Origin: Bacteroidales bacterium
GTDB taxonomy: Bacteria > Bacteroidota > Bacteroidia > Bacteroidales > UBA12077
Assembly (NCBI GenBank): GCA_030637515.1
Contig: DAOWGM010000086.1
Coordinates: forward strand, 1-35,754
Length of the DNA: 35,754 bases
Direction: 5' to 3'
Position 1 is the first letter of the stretch, and every line of letters begins with the position of its first letter. This document shows, one piece after another, positions 25,863 through 33,707 of the stretch. The position numbers and the translations under genes were made by a program. The notes beneath the pieces were generated by a model that worked only from the letters and a program-made list of their open reading frames with translations, did no database searches and was not told the origin of the DNA.

Positions 25863-27220
25863 TATTTCTCAGGATTATATTTGTGAATTTTAGTAGTAAC
25901 TTCCTTTACTGATTTTCCTATAAGTCCATTTAAAAGTGCAGATGCAGATTCAATTGTTTTATCAGCTTTTAATAAATTCTGAAGCTTTCTGATATCTGAC
26001 TTATTATCTTTCTGAACATCTTCCGATGATTTTTTGCTTTTGTATTTCCAATATCCAGGAATCAGTTTTTTCTTGTCTCCACCAAAAGTAGCATAATGTA
26101 TTCTATCACTATCAGATAAATTTAAAGCGTCGGATAGCATTACTGAATTATCTTCCGTAGAAACAAGCTTGTAATTAAGATCCAGCTCTGCCCTGTTTCT
26201 TTGTTTGTATTCTAAGTAGCTTGTCTTATTGTATTTAACATGTGTAATCTCTTTTCCTTCTTTATCTTTTGATTTAGTAACTATTTTGAGATATCCCCTT
26301 TTTTCAGATTTTACAAGTCTTCCGTTTATAGCTTTAACATCAGTAACTGTTCCTGTTAAAACAGCTTTAATTCCTGCAAGATTCGCAGCCTGCATATTCA
26401 TTTGTCCGTTTTCATAGATATTTACATCAAGCGAAGAAGGATCAATTATTTTTAAAAAGGGATTGTCTAAGCGACTTAATTGCCCTTTTAGATTTGATGT
26501 TACAGATCCGGCAGTTTCTCTCATTTTATAACCTGAATAGGATAAATCAGAAACGAGAATTGTGATCGTACCTTTTTCCTGAGCTTCATCTTTAAGAGGA
26601 ACAGATTGTTTGTAAGTTCCTGCACCTCTTATAATTGATTGATAAGTATAATAAGCAGTACGATACAAGCCCGTTTCAAGATACTGAGCTGCATCACGAT
26701 ACATAGGTTCATACTTTGCTGTTACATAAAGTTCCTTTGCATCTTTATATTCAGCATCGATCTTTTTAATCTCTTCGAATACAATAAGAGCTTCAGCAAA
26801 ATCTTCACGGTTTAATTTGTCAACACCGTCTGCATATTTTTTATTTAAATAATCACTTTTTGCTTCTTCGTAATACTCCTTGTGATATTCAGGAAAGTCC
26901 AGTTCTACACGAACGGAAGTTACTTTATTATAGTATTTTTCTGCTTCAAGATAATTATAAACGGCTTTTTTGTAGTCTGCTTGTTTATATGCTTGTGTAA
27001 AATCAGCAAGTTTTCTGTCAAGAGTCATCTGTCCTGTTTTTCTTAACCCTAGTTTACCATCAACATTAGAATCTTTCTTTAAAACTGCCTGATAGTAATA
27101 TTCTGCAGCATCTTCGTAAAGCCCTGCTTCTTCGAATTTAACGGCTTTTTTTACGTAACGTTTAGATGCACAGCTTGTAATAAGTAATATAACACTTAAG
27201 ATGAGTAATGCTTTTTTCAT
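25862..27220 (-). CDS. TPR plus CsgG/LpoB-like lipoprotein (452 aa)
   Basis: The lipoprotein signal MKKALLILSVILLITSC places Cys at residue 17. Residues ~20-200 are helical repeats of TPR type ('EEAGLYEDAAEYYYQAVLKK', 'AYKQADYKKAVYNYLEAEKY'). From ~215 'GTITILVSDLSYSGYKMRETAG' begins a domain like CsgG and LpoB, with 'LAGIKAVLTGTVTDVK' as the conserved core. LpoB is an outer-membrane lipoprotein that activates penicillin-binding proteins, and CsgG is a curli pore; this protein lacks a clear pore-forming segment. It is probably inner-leaflet outer-membrane anchored, but sorting is uncertain. It is the first gene of the two-lipoprotein operon and is divergent from the blaI-like gene, sharing a 167-bp regulatory region. 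Confidence 0.85.
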   Translation of the reverse strand: MKKALLILSVILLITSCASKRYVKKAVKFEEAGLYEDAAEYYYQAVLKKDSNVDGKLGLRKTGQMTLDRKLADFTQAYKQADYKKAVYNYLEAEKYYNKVTSVRVELDFPEYHKEYYEEAKSDYLNKKYADGVDKLNREDFAEALIVFEEIKKIDAEYKDAKELYVTAKYEPMYRDAAQYLETGLYRTAYYTYQSIIRGAGTYKQSVPLKDEAQEKGTITILVSDLSYSGYKMRETAGSVTSNLKGQLSRLDNPFLKIIDPSSLDVNIYENGQMNMQAANLAGIKAVLTGTVTDVKAINGRLVKSEKRGYLKIVTKSKDKEGKEITHVKYNKTSYLEYKQRNRAELDLNYKLVSTEDNSVMLSDALNLSDSDRIHYATFGGDKKKLIPGYWKYKSKKSSEDVQKDNKSDIRKLQNLLKADKTIESASALLNGLIGKSVKEVTTKIHKYNPEK

Positions 27221-27318
27221 AATTTTTGTGATTTTTTATAAAGTTGAAAAATACTAATATAATAGGAATTATAAAAGCATGGTTTATATAAAATTAATCA
27301 GCTGTATTCCAATTACTA

Positions 27319-27383
27319 AACTATTTTAATAGTTACATTACTATAAAAATAGTTGTATAATTAAAAATATAGTTATATGTTTG
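27319..27383 (+). promoter_or_regulatory. Operator-promoter region of the blaI-like gene with three 20-bp-phased half-sites
   Basis: ATAGTT occurs at 27329, 27349 and 27369, exactly 20 bp apart. The first is also the right half of the palindrome AACTAT-TTTA-ATAGTT (27319-27334) and the left half of ATAGT-N6-ACTAT (27329-27344). A housekeeping promoter overlaps: TTG at 27353-27355, 20-nt spacer, TATGTTTG at 27376-27383 (exact TAnnTTTG). The -7 box ends 4 nt before the ATG, so transcription may begin at the start codon. Repression by the BlaI-like protein is inferred from family knowledge of BlaI/MecI dyads. Confidence 0.65.
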
Positions 27384-27387
27384 TGGC

Positions 27388-27768
27388 ATGAAAGAATTAA
27401 CCAAAGCTGAAGAACAAGTAATGCAATATCTCTGGGAGATAAAAAAAGGTTTCCTGAAAGATATTGTTGATAAATTCCCTGATCCTAAACCTGCATACAC
27501 AACCACATCTACAGTTGTTCGTGTATTAGTAAATAAAGGTTTTATTGGATTTAAAACTTATGGAAAATCAAATGAGTATCATCCTAAAGTAGGTAAAAAG
27601 GAATATACAAAAGCATTTTTTAATGGGATTACAAAAAGTTTTTTTAATAATTCTGCAAGTAAATTAGTATCATTTTTTACAAGTGAAAATGATTTAAGTT
27701 TAAGTGAGCTGGAACAATTAAAAAAGCAAGTTGAAGAACAAATTGAAAAAAAGAAAAGCACAAAATAA
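27388..27768 (+). CDS. BlaI/MecI-family transcriptional repressor (126 aa)
   Basis: A winged-helix DNA-binding domain covers residues ~1-75 ('LTKAEEQVMQYLWEIKKGFLKDIVDKFP' and 'TTTSTVVRVLVNKGFIGFKTYGKSNEYHP'). A C-terminal dimerisation region of about 45 residues is lysine-rich. BlaI-family repressors bind dyads in their own promoter and are inactivated by proteolysis after the partner sensor detects cell-wall or antibiotic signals. Here the partner gene starts on the last base of the stop codon (TAATG). The start at 27388 is as expected for the family; an alternative ATG at codon 12 would truncate the first helix. No beta-lactamase gene is in view, so the target may be just this operon or the divergent lipoproteins. 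Confidence 0.94.
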   Translation: MKELTKAEEQVMQYLWEIKKGFLKDIVDKFPDPKPAYTTTSTVVRVLVNKGFIGFKTYGKSNEYHPKVGKKEYTKAFFNGITKSFFNNSASKLVSFFTSENDLSLSELEQLKKQVEEQIEKKKSTK

Positions 27769-29105
27769 TGATTGCATTTTTAACATATATAATTGAAACG
27801 GCGATTTCGGTATCCATATTTTATATTTTTTATGAATTATTTCTTAAAAGAGATACTTGGTTTAGATTCAATCGTTATTATTTGTTATTTGGAATCATAT
27901 TTTCTTTTATTCTTCCATTACTTGATTTTTCAGCGTCAAGTGTAGTGGTTAATTCGCAAAATCAGTTTGAATTTAATGAATACATCAATCTTGGTTCAAC
28001 AATAAGCACTTTTAAAGAACAAAGCCTTGATGCTATTTCAAATCCGAATTATTTAATGATAGTCTATCTAATTCTTGGATGTTTGTTTTTTGTAAGAATA
28101 TTATATCAGTTATTTAAAATTTTAAAAACAGTAAATGCCAATGAAATAATAAAATATAAAAATAAAAAGTTAGTTTTAATGAATAACAACAGTTCTCCAT
28201 TTTCATTTTATAATTACATTTTTATTAGTAAAGACGATTATGGATCAATTGGTTCGAATGAATTATTGTTGCATGAGTTTACACATGCCAAACAAATGCA
28301 TTCGATTGATGTTATTCTGCTTGAATTAATACTTGTTCTTCAGTGGTTTAATCCTTTCATTTATCGGTACAGATTAGCGTTTAAAGAAGTTCATGAGTAT
28401 TTGGCAGATAGGGGAGTTTTAATGGCAAAAAACGATAAAATTGCTTATCAGAAACTCATTCTTGACCAAATTGAAAAGAGCTTTCATGTAAATCTTGCCA
28501 GCCAGTTTAATTATTCATTAACTAAAAATAGAATAAAAATGATGACAAGAATAAAATCAGGTAAACTATCAAAGTTTAAAATATTATTGGTGCTGCCTTT
28601 AGTTGCAATATTATTAATGGCATTTTCAATTAATACATCAAAAGAATTTAATATAATTACGAAACAAATTCACACCCAATCCCAAACCCACATCAATTCC
28701 GTGCCTTCCATTTTTCCGGTAAAGAAAGTTGAAGGTGTAAGAATTTCATCGGGCTTTGGCATGCACATTCATCCATATACAAAAAAAGAAAGAATGCACA
28801 ACGCCGTAGATATAAAAGCTCCTGAAGGAACTCCAATTTATGCAACAGCGGATGGAATGGTGCGTAAAGTGAGACACAGTTATAAAAATGAAAAGGGTTA
28901 TGGGAAATATATTATTCTCGATCATGAAGATGGGTATTCAACTCTATATGCTCACCTTTCAGCCTGTGATGTAAAAGAAGGCCAAGAAGTAAAACAAGGT
29001 GATGTGATTGGATTTGTTGGAAATACAGGACAATCAACAGCCCCACATTTACACTACGAAGTTCAAAAAGATGGAGAACTTGTTGATCCTGCAAAATACT
29101 TTTAA
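27768..29105 (+). CDS. BlaR1-like M56 membrane metalloprotease fused to a periplasmic M23 endopeptidase (445 aa)
   Basis: An N-terminal part with membrane helices (~5-25, ~35-55, ~95-115) and a further helix near 280 encloses an M56 zinc protease: HEFTH with His169, Glu170 and His173, and a downstream 'EVHEYLADRGVL'. After the last helix, residues ~320-445 are a LytM/M23 domain ('GFGMHIHPYTKKERMHNAVDIKAPEGTP' region), with His344 and Asp348 (HxxxD) and His427/His429 (HLHYE). Instead of the penicillin-sensing domain of staphylococcal BlaR1, it carries a murein endopeptidase. The cytosolic M56 site could cleave the BlaI-like repressor. Whether the M23 part binds or cuts peptidoglycan is not known. 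A similar M23/M56 architecture is known in this phylum. It overlaps the repressor gene by one base and ends at a terminator. Confidence 0.92.
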   Translation: MIAFLTYIIETAISVSIFYIFYELFLKRDTWFRFNRYYLLFGIIFSFILPLLDFSASSVVVNSQNQFEFNEYINLGSTISTFKEQSLDAISNPNYLMIVYLILGCLFFVRILYQLFKILKTVNANEIIKYKNKKLVLMNNNSSPFSFYNYIFISKDDYGSIGSNELLLHEFTHAKQMHSIDVILLELILVLQWFNPFIYRYRLAFKEVHEYLADRGVLMAKNDKIAYQKLILDQIEKSFHVNLASQFNYSLTKNRIKMMTRIKSGKLSKFKILLVLPLVAILLMAFSINTSKEFNIITKQIHTQSQTHINSVPSIFPVKKVEGVRISSGFGMHIHPYTKKERMHNAVDIKAPEGTPIYATADGMVRKVRHSYKNEKGYGKYIILDHEDGYSTLYAHLSACDVKEGQEVKQGDVIGFVGNTGQSTAPHLHYEVQKDGELVDPAKYF

Positions 29106-29118
29106 AATATAAGCTGTC

Positions 29119-29155
29119 ATTCCGGTTCCCTATTTTATAGGGATACCGGAATCTT
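29119..29155 (+). terminator. Terminator after the M56/M23 gene
   Basis: ATTCCGGTTCCCTA and TAGGGATACCGGAAT (29119-29132 and 29138-29152) form a 14-bp stem with one bulged T and a 5-nt loop, followed by CTTTT. It is strong and close behind the stop codon. Confidence 0.88.
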
Positions 29156-29177
29156 TTCTATTCCTTCCAATACAATT

Positions 29178-29203
29178 TGTAACATATTCAATTCTCATTC
29201 GTC
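29178..29203 (+). promoter_or_regulatory. ECF-sigma-type promoter upstream of the 154-residue secreted protein
   Basis: TGTAAC (29178-29183), a 16-nt spacer and CGTC (29200-29203, then TTTAG) match the -35/-10 arrangement of many extracytoplasmic-function sigma factors, including those of Bacteroidota as I know them. The start codon is 34 nt downstream. No ECF sigma gene is in the window. Confidence 0.5.
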
Positions 29204-29237
29204 TTTAGAATAAGTTTAACAATTAAAGACAAAAATT

Positions 29238-29702
29238 ATGAAAAGAATAGTTGCAGTTTTAATAGTTTTAATGATTACTGCTCCTGCAATAATTGCACAG
29301 GAAACATTAAGAGATGTTGTACGTGATTATCAACGCAGTAATAGTGAATTCACACTTGTTATTCCATCTTTTTTAATTAAGATAGGTTTAGCATTTGGCG
29401 ATATGGAAGAGGAGGAGCGTGAGGTTCTTGAAATGATTGATGATATGAAAATTGTTATATGTGAAAATGATTTCCATAAAAATGATTTTTCTTTACTTGA
29501 AGAAGGAATTCGAAGTGGGAATTTTGCCGAAGTAATGACTATAAATGATGGTGGCGATAAAGTTCGAATGATCATGAACAAAAAAACAAAAAGAAAATCA
29601 GAGATGCTTATGCTTGTTGAAAGCGACGATGAAAATGTATTAATGCTTTTTGATTTTCATGGAGAACCCGATTTTAAGAAGTTTATTAGCTTAGCAGATT
29701 AA
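29238..29702 (+). CDS. Small secreted protein, DUF4252-like (154 aa)
   Basis: A signal peptide (MKRIVAVLIVLMITAPAIIAQ) precedes an acidic, ~130-residue domain with 'SFLIKIGLAFGDMEEEEREVLEMIDDMKIVICEND' followed by 'LLEEGIRSGNFAEVMTINDGGDKVRMIMNKKTKRKSEMLMLVES', a pattern I associate with DUF4252. In this family the genes are often under ECF sigma and anti-sigma systems; here an ECF-type promoter is visible but no sigma gene is near. No enzyme motif can be seen and the role is unknown. It is a single-gene unit flanked by terminators on both sides. Confidence 0.82.
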   Translation: MKRIVAVLIVLMITAPAIIAQETLRDVVRDYQRSNSEFTLVIPSFLIKIGLAFGDMEEEEREVLEMIDDMKIVICENDFHKNDFSLLEEGIRSGNFAEVMTINDGGDKVRMIMNKKTKRKSEMLMLVESDDENVLMLFDFHGEPDFKKFISLAD

Positions 29703-29722
29703 TTTGGATTCAAATGAATAGT

Positions 29723-29752
29723 AGCCCTCAGCATTTTTGCTGAGGGCTTTTT
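29723..29752 (+). terminator. Strong Rho-independent terminator
   Basis: AGCCCTCAGCA and TGCTGAGGGCT (29723-29733 and 29738-29748) form a perfect 11-bp stem with a TTTT loop, followed by five T. It ends the DUF4252-like unit. Confidence 0.95.
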
Positions 29753-29874
29753 ATTTACAATTTTAAACATTTTAATATTATGGTTCATAAATACATAAAA
29801 CATGCAGGATTCATCAAAATAAATTGACATTACTTTGTTTTGTTTGTATATTGAATGTTATTAAATGTCTCTGT

Positions 29875-32352
29875 ATGAGTAATTATGATAACGGTTTTGG
29901 TGCAGATAAAGCTGACTTTGAAAAGTTAGTAAATGAAAATAGTGAATTTCATTATAAAACTTTATACGAAAAATCAATCTCGGGAATTGGTGTTGCAACA
30001 TTAGAAGGAGACATTATTGATTGTAATCCGGCACTGGTAAAAATGCTTGGTTTTTCAACTTTAAAGGAACTACAAAAGCATAAGCTAATCGAGTTTTATG
30101 TTGATCTTAAAGATCAGAAAAAGATATTATCAGAGCTAAAATCTAAAGGATTTATTATTGAGTATAAATTTAAAGTTAAACAAAAAACGGGTAAGATATT
30201 AACTGCTTTAGTAAATGCAAATGTTGTTTCAACTAAATTTGGAAAGCTAGTAGTTGTTAATTTTTTAGATATCTCTGAACAGGAAAAGTCATCAGAAAAG
30301 TTAGCTGAAAGCGAAAAATATCTCGATCTAATTTTAAATTCAGTTAATTCAGGAGTTATGCTTATAGATCCTGAAACACATGTAATTGTAGATGCAAATA
30401 AGTCTGCACTTAAAATGCTAAATTATAAGAAAAATGAAGTAATAGGAAAAGAATGTTTTCAATTTATTTGTCTAACAGAAAAAGGGAAATGTCCGGTAAC
30501 AGATTTGCACAAAAAGGTAGAAGACTCCGTTCGCGAATTAATTACGAAAGACGGTGAACTAAGGTATATTTTAAAGAATGTAAAAGAGATCAGAATCAAT
30601 GAAAAACCTTTTCTTCTTGAAACATTTGCCGATATTCATAAACAAAAGATTGCAGAACATGAATTAAAAAATTTAAACGAACAATTAGAACAGAGAATAC
30701 AAAATAGAACAAAAGAACTAAGTGATAGTGAAGAGAAATTTAGAAGTTTATCTGACCTTTCTCCATCTGGAATATCTATTCAAAGAGGCAATAAATATTT
30801 TTATGTAAATAAGGCCTGGGCTGATATTACAGGATATGATCTGAACGAAATTAATAAAGTGGGTCCATATGATATCATTCATCCGGATATGCTGGAATTT
30901 GCTAAAAATAAATCTGATAATAATTTACAAAAGGAAGGCGCAAAAACACGATATGATATTAAGATTTTAACAAAAGATAAAACGGAAAAATGGCTGGATC
31001 TATCATTAGTTACATATAATTATATGGGGCAAAATGCAACTCTTGCTATAAGTAATGATGTAACTGAAGAATATATTATTCAGGAAAATTTAAGAGTAAG
31101 TGAAGAAAAATATCGGGGTTTAATAGAAAATCTTAAGTATGAATATTTTTTCTACAGGCATAATATAAAAGGTATTTTCGAATATGTAAGCCCATCAGTA
31201 AAAAATATTTTAGGCTATTCCCAAGAAGAATTTTTAACTCACTATTCCAAGTATTTAACTGATAATCCAATTAACATTCAGGCTGATAAAAAAACTCAAT
31301 TGTCAATTAAAGGAGAACGACAGGAGCCGTATGAACTTGAAATATATGATTCAAATATGAAGATTCATATATTACTGGTTTCCGAATCACCATTATTTAA
31401 TGCTAATAATGAGGTAATTGCCGTTGAAGGAATAGTCCATGATGTTACGAGTTATAAAGAAGCAGAAGAAACTATTAATAAGCAGTTAGAGGAGATTAAA
31501 GTTCAAAATGAAGAAATAAAATCAATAAATGAAGAGCTGCATGCTGTAAATGATGATTTAGAAGATAGAATTGGAGAGATTAATAAGTTAAATGAAGAAC
31601 TTAAAATTAGTGAAAAGAAGTTGTTGAATTCTAATAATCAGAAAGATAAATTCTTTTCATTATTAGCTCATGATCTTAGAAGTCCGGTAGGTAATTTCTT
31701 ACAAATATCAGAGTTATTGAAATTTCAGTACGAAGAATTATCAAAAGAGCATATAAACGAATTTTTCGACAACCTTCACCAGCTTGCTGATAAAACATTT
31801 AAATTGCTTGATAACTTATTAATGTGGTCGAGAAGTCAGCTTGGAACCTTAGAAATAGATAAAAAGGAACTGGAACTTCATAATGTTGTTGAGGAAGTAA
31901 TTTTCTTATTTGAAGAAAATTTGAAAAGAAAAAATATCAGGTGTATTAATAGTCTACCTATAAATTTAAATGTGATAGCAGATCTCAATATACTGCAAAC
32001 TCTTTTTAGGAATATAATTAGTAATGCAATTAAGTTTACAAAAAGTAGCGGTATAATTACTATTAGTTGTAATCAGGAAACCGATAAAACAAATAATAAG
32101 AAATATTATATTATTTCTATTCAGGATACTGGAGTTGGGATTCCTGAAGATAAAATAGAGACTATTTTTAATATGAATGAAGAATATACTACTCTTGGTA
32201 CAAATAATGAAAAGGGGACAGGTTTAGGCTTAACATTATGTAAGGACCTTATAGAGAAATGTGGTGAACGAATGTGGGTTGGAAGTAAATTAGAAAATCT
32301 GCCTGCCGGCAGGCAAGGAGGAACAACTTTTTATTTTACTTTAAGTTATTAA
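29875..32352 (+). CDS. Soluble multi-PAS hybrid-free sensor histidine kinase (825 aa)
   Basis: No membrane helix is seen, so this is a cytosolic kinase. Four PAS-like domains occupy ~25-130, 148-260, 290-400 and 410-530, with coiled-coil linkers ('QLEQRIQNRTKELSDSEEKF' and the long 'EEIKSINEELHAVNDDLE' region). The second PAS ends with three Cys (194, 199, 206; 'ECFQFICLTEKGKCP'). HisKA has His599 ('LLAHDLRSP'), and the ATPase domain has 'NAIKFT', 'DTGVGIPEDK' and 'GTGLGLTLC'. The C-terminal loop carries 'LPAGRQG', encoded by a 16-bp palindrome (32300-32315). I used the ATG at 29875 rather than TTG 29824, which would add a Cys-rich 17-residue stretch. No response regulator lies downstream. 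The 3' end is 2 nt from the convergent kinase gene. Confidence 0.9.
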   Translation: MSNYDNGFGADKADFEKLVNENSEFHYKTLYEKSISGIGVATLEGDIIDCNPALVKMLGFSTLKELQKHKLIEFYVDLKDQKKILSELKSKGFIIEYKFKVKQKTGKILTALVNANVVSTKFGKLVVVNFLDISEQEKSSEKLAESEKYLDLILNSVNSGVMLIDPETHVIVDANKSALKMLNYKKNEVIGKECFQFICLTEKGKCPVTDLHKKVEDSVRELITKDGELRYILKNVKEIRINEKPFLLETFADIHKQKIAEHELKNLNEQLEQRIQNRTKELSDSEEKFRSLSDLSPSGISIQRGNKYFYVNKAWADITGYDLNEINKVGPYDIIHPDMLEFAKNKSDNNLQKEGAKTRYDIKILTKDKTEKWLDLSLVTYNYMGQNATLAISNDVTEEYIIQENLRVSEEKYRGLIENLKYEYFFYRHNIKGIFEYVSPSVKNILGYSQEEFLTHYSKYLTDNPINIQADKKTQLSIKGERQEPYELEIYDSNMKIHILLVSESPLFNANNEVIAVEGIVHDVTSYKEAEETINKQLEEIKVQNEEIKSINEELHAVNDDLEDRIGEINKLNEELKISEKKLLNSNNQKDKFFSLLAHDLRSPVGNFLQISELLKFQYEELSKEHINEFFDNLHQLADKTFKLLDNLLMWSRSQLGTLEIDKKELELHNVVEEVIFLFEENLKRKNIRCINSLPINLNVIADLNILQTLFRNIISNAIKFTKSSGIITISCNQETDKTNNKKYYIISIQDTGVGIPEDKIETIFNMNEEYTTLGTNNEKGTGLGLTLCKDLIEKCGERMWVGSKLENLPAGRQGGTTFYFTLSY
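32300..32315. repeat. GC-rich 16-bp perfect palindrome inside the PAS kinase gene
   Basis: TGCCTGCCGGCAGGCA is fully palindromic and has 12 of 16 G/C in AT-rich surroundings. It encodes LPAGRQ within the last loop of the ATPase domain, where related kinases normally run from helix to 'GTTFYF' directly. It looks like an in-frame insertion of a small palindromic element. Confidence 0.6.
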
Positions 32353-32354
32353 GA

Positions 32355-33707
32355 TTAAAACAAGAGAGTAAAAGTTGTTTGAACATTTTGTTCAGACTTC
32401 ATAGAAATATTTCCCCCATGTAATAACATGATTTGACGAGAGAGGCTCAATCCAATACCTGAGCCTTTTTCTTTTGTTGTAAAGAATGGGATGAAAATAT
32501 TATCTAAAACTTCTGCTGATATCCCCAGTCCATTATCCTTTACTTTTATTTGAACCATGTCATTTACAAGTTCAGCATTTAAACTAATTGCCGATTTGTT
32601 GCAATTTATCAAGGCTTCAGATGCATTTTTTATGAGATTGATTAAAACTTGTTCAATCAATTTTTCATCAGCATATAAAGTAAGATCATTAGGTTTACAA
32701 TTAAATTCAAAATGAATTGTTTTTTGTTGAAGATCATGTATTAATAAAGTGTTAATATGATCGAACAAATGACATACTTTAAACTCAGAAAATTTAGCTT
32801 TTGGGATTTGAGTTAAACTTTTATAGGTTTCTACAAAATTGGACAATCCAGAGCTTCGTTTACGAATAGTTTTTAGTCCTAAAACTGAATTCTCGATAGT
32901 TTCATTATCAATTTCATTAATTGTTTTTACTTTATTATTTTCTTCAAACATTTCAATTAATGATCCCGAAAGAAGCTTAATTGGGCTAACCGAATTCATT
33001 ATCTCATGCGTTAAAACACGAATTAATTTTTGCCATGCATCCACTTCACTCTGATCAATTTCTGTTTTAATGTTCTGTAATGAAATAAGCTTAATATTTC
33101 TGTCCTTAATTTTGAAATTTGCTGCTTTTATCGATAATTGAATTACATCATTTTCAATTACCAATTTTAATAATTTTGTAGTTCCGGGTTTAATATTTCT
33201 GAACGTATCTGACATACCGATTTTAGTTTTCTCGGTATCTGCAATATTGTTCAGATTGCTTAAATTTAACAGCGCTAATGCAGAATTATTACAGATTTCA
33301 ACCTTTCCGTTTTCATCAAAAGCTATAATTCCTGTGTTAATATGTTTAACAGTGTTTTGAAAATATTGATGTTCACTTTCCTTATCAGATCTTACAGTTG
33401 ATATTTCATTAATTATTGTATTTAATTCCTGATACAAATTTTCGAAGTAAGGATCTACATTTTTGTCTTTGTTAAAACTTATTGATACATCATCATAACG
33501 CAAGGCTGTTATGAATTTTAATAAATCGCGGTTTATTTTCTGAAGATACCAGATTAGATATACAATTTGTAAAACCCATAACAAAATAAGTGATGAACTG
33601 GTTATGAGCATATATTCCTGTTGGCTTGTCCAGAAAAATGCCACTGTTGTTGCAGCAATACATAAGATTTGAATAATTACTAAAAATCTGTATCTCTTAA
33701 ATACCAT
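32355..33707 (-). CDS. Membrane sensor histidine kinase, NtrY-like (450 aa)
   Basis: Two N-terminal membrane helices (~8-26 and ~33-54) with almost no periplasmic loop are followed by a linker and a PAS-like region (~115-215: 'TGIIAFDENGKVEICNNSAL'). The HisKA domain has His234 in 'VLTHEIMNSVSPI', and the ATPase carries 'NLIKNASEAL' (~355), 'DNGLGIS' (~392) and 'GSGIGLSLSRQI'. It should phosphorylate the NtrC-like regulator encoded just upstream on the same strand, with which it overlaps by 11 bases. With so small an external loop, the signal is probably sensed in or near the membrane. It matches the Bacteroidota kinase type found next to MacB-like efflux permeases. Confidence 0.94.
   Translation of the reverse strand: MVFKRYRFLVIIQILCIAATTVAFFWTSQQEYMLITSSSLILLWVLQIVYLIWYLQKINRDLLKFITALRYDDVSISFNKDKNVDPYFENLYQELNTIINEISTVRSDKESEHQYFQNTVKHINTGIIAFDENGKVEICNNSALALLNLSNLNNIADTEKTKIGMSDTFRNIKPGTTKLLKLVIENDVIQLSIKAANFKIKDRNIKLISLQNIKTEIDQSEVDAWQKLIRVLTHEIMNSVSPIKLLSGSLIEMFEENNKVKTINEIDNETIENSVLGLKTIRKRSSGLSNFVETYKSLTQIPKAKFSEFKVCHLFDHINTLLIHDLQQKTIHFEFNCKPNDLTLYADEKLIEQVLINLIKNASEALINCNKSAISLNAELVNDMVQIKVKDNGLGISAEVLDNIFIPFFTTKEKGSGIGLSLSRQIMLLHGGNISMKSEQNVQTTFTLLF

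Noticed and set aside
27319..27383. CRISPR-like array because of the regular 20-bp spacing
   Set aside because: Repeats are only 6 bp with unlike flanks, and there are only three. The position over a promoter next to a repressor gene fits an operator.
29824..29874. TTG start extending the PAS kinase by 17 residues
   Set aside because: The extension is Cys-rich and hydrophobic without being a proper signal or membrane helix, and ATG at 29875 gives a normal N-terminus.
32352..32358. Convergent gene ends 2 nt apart (and 6 nt apart at 21352-21359) as evidence of mis-assembly or frameshift
   Set aside because: Both proteins of each pair end at the normal family position, so this is just tight packing.
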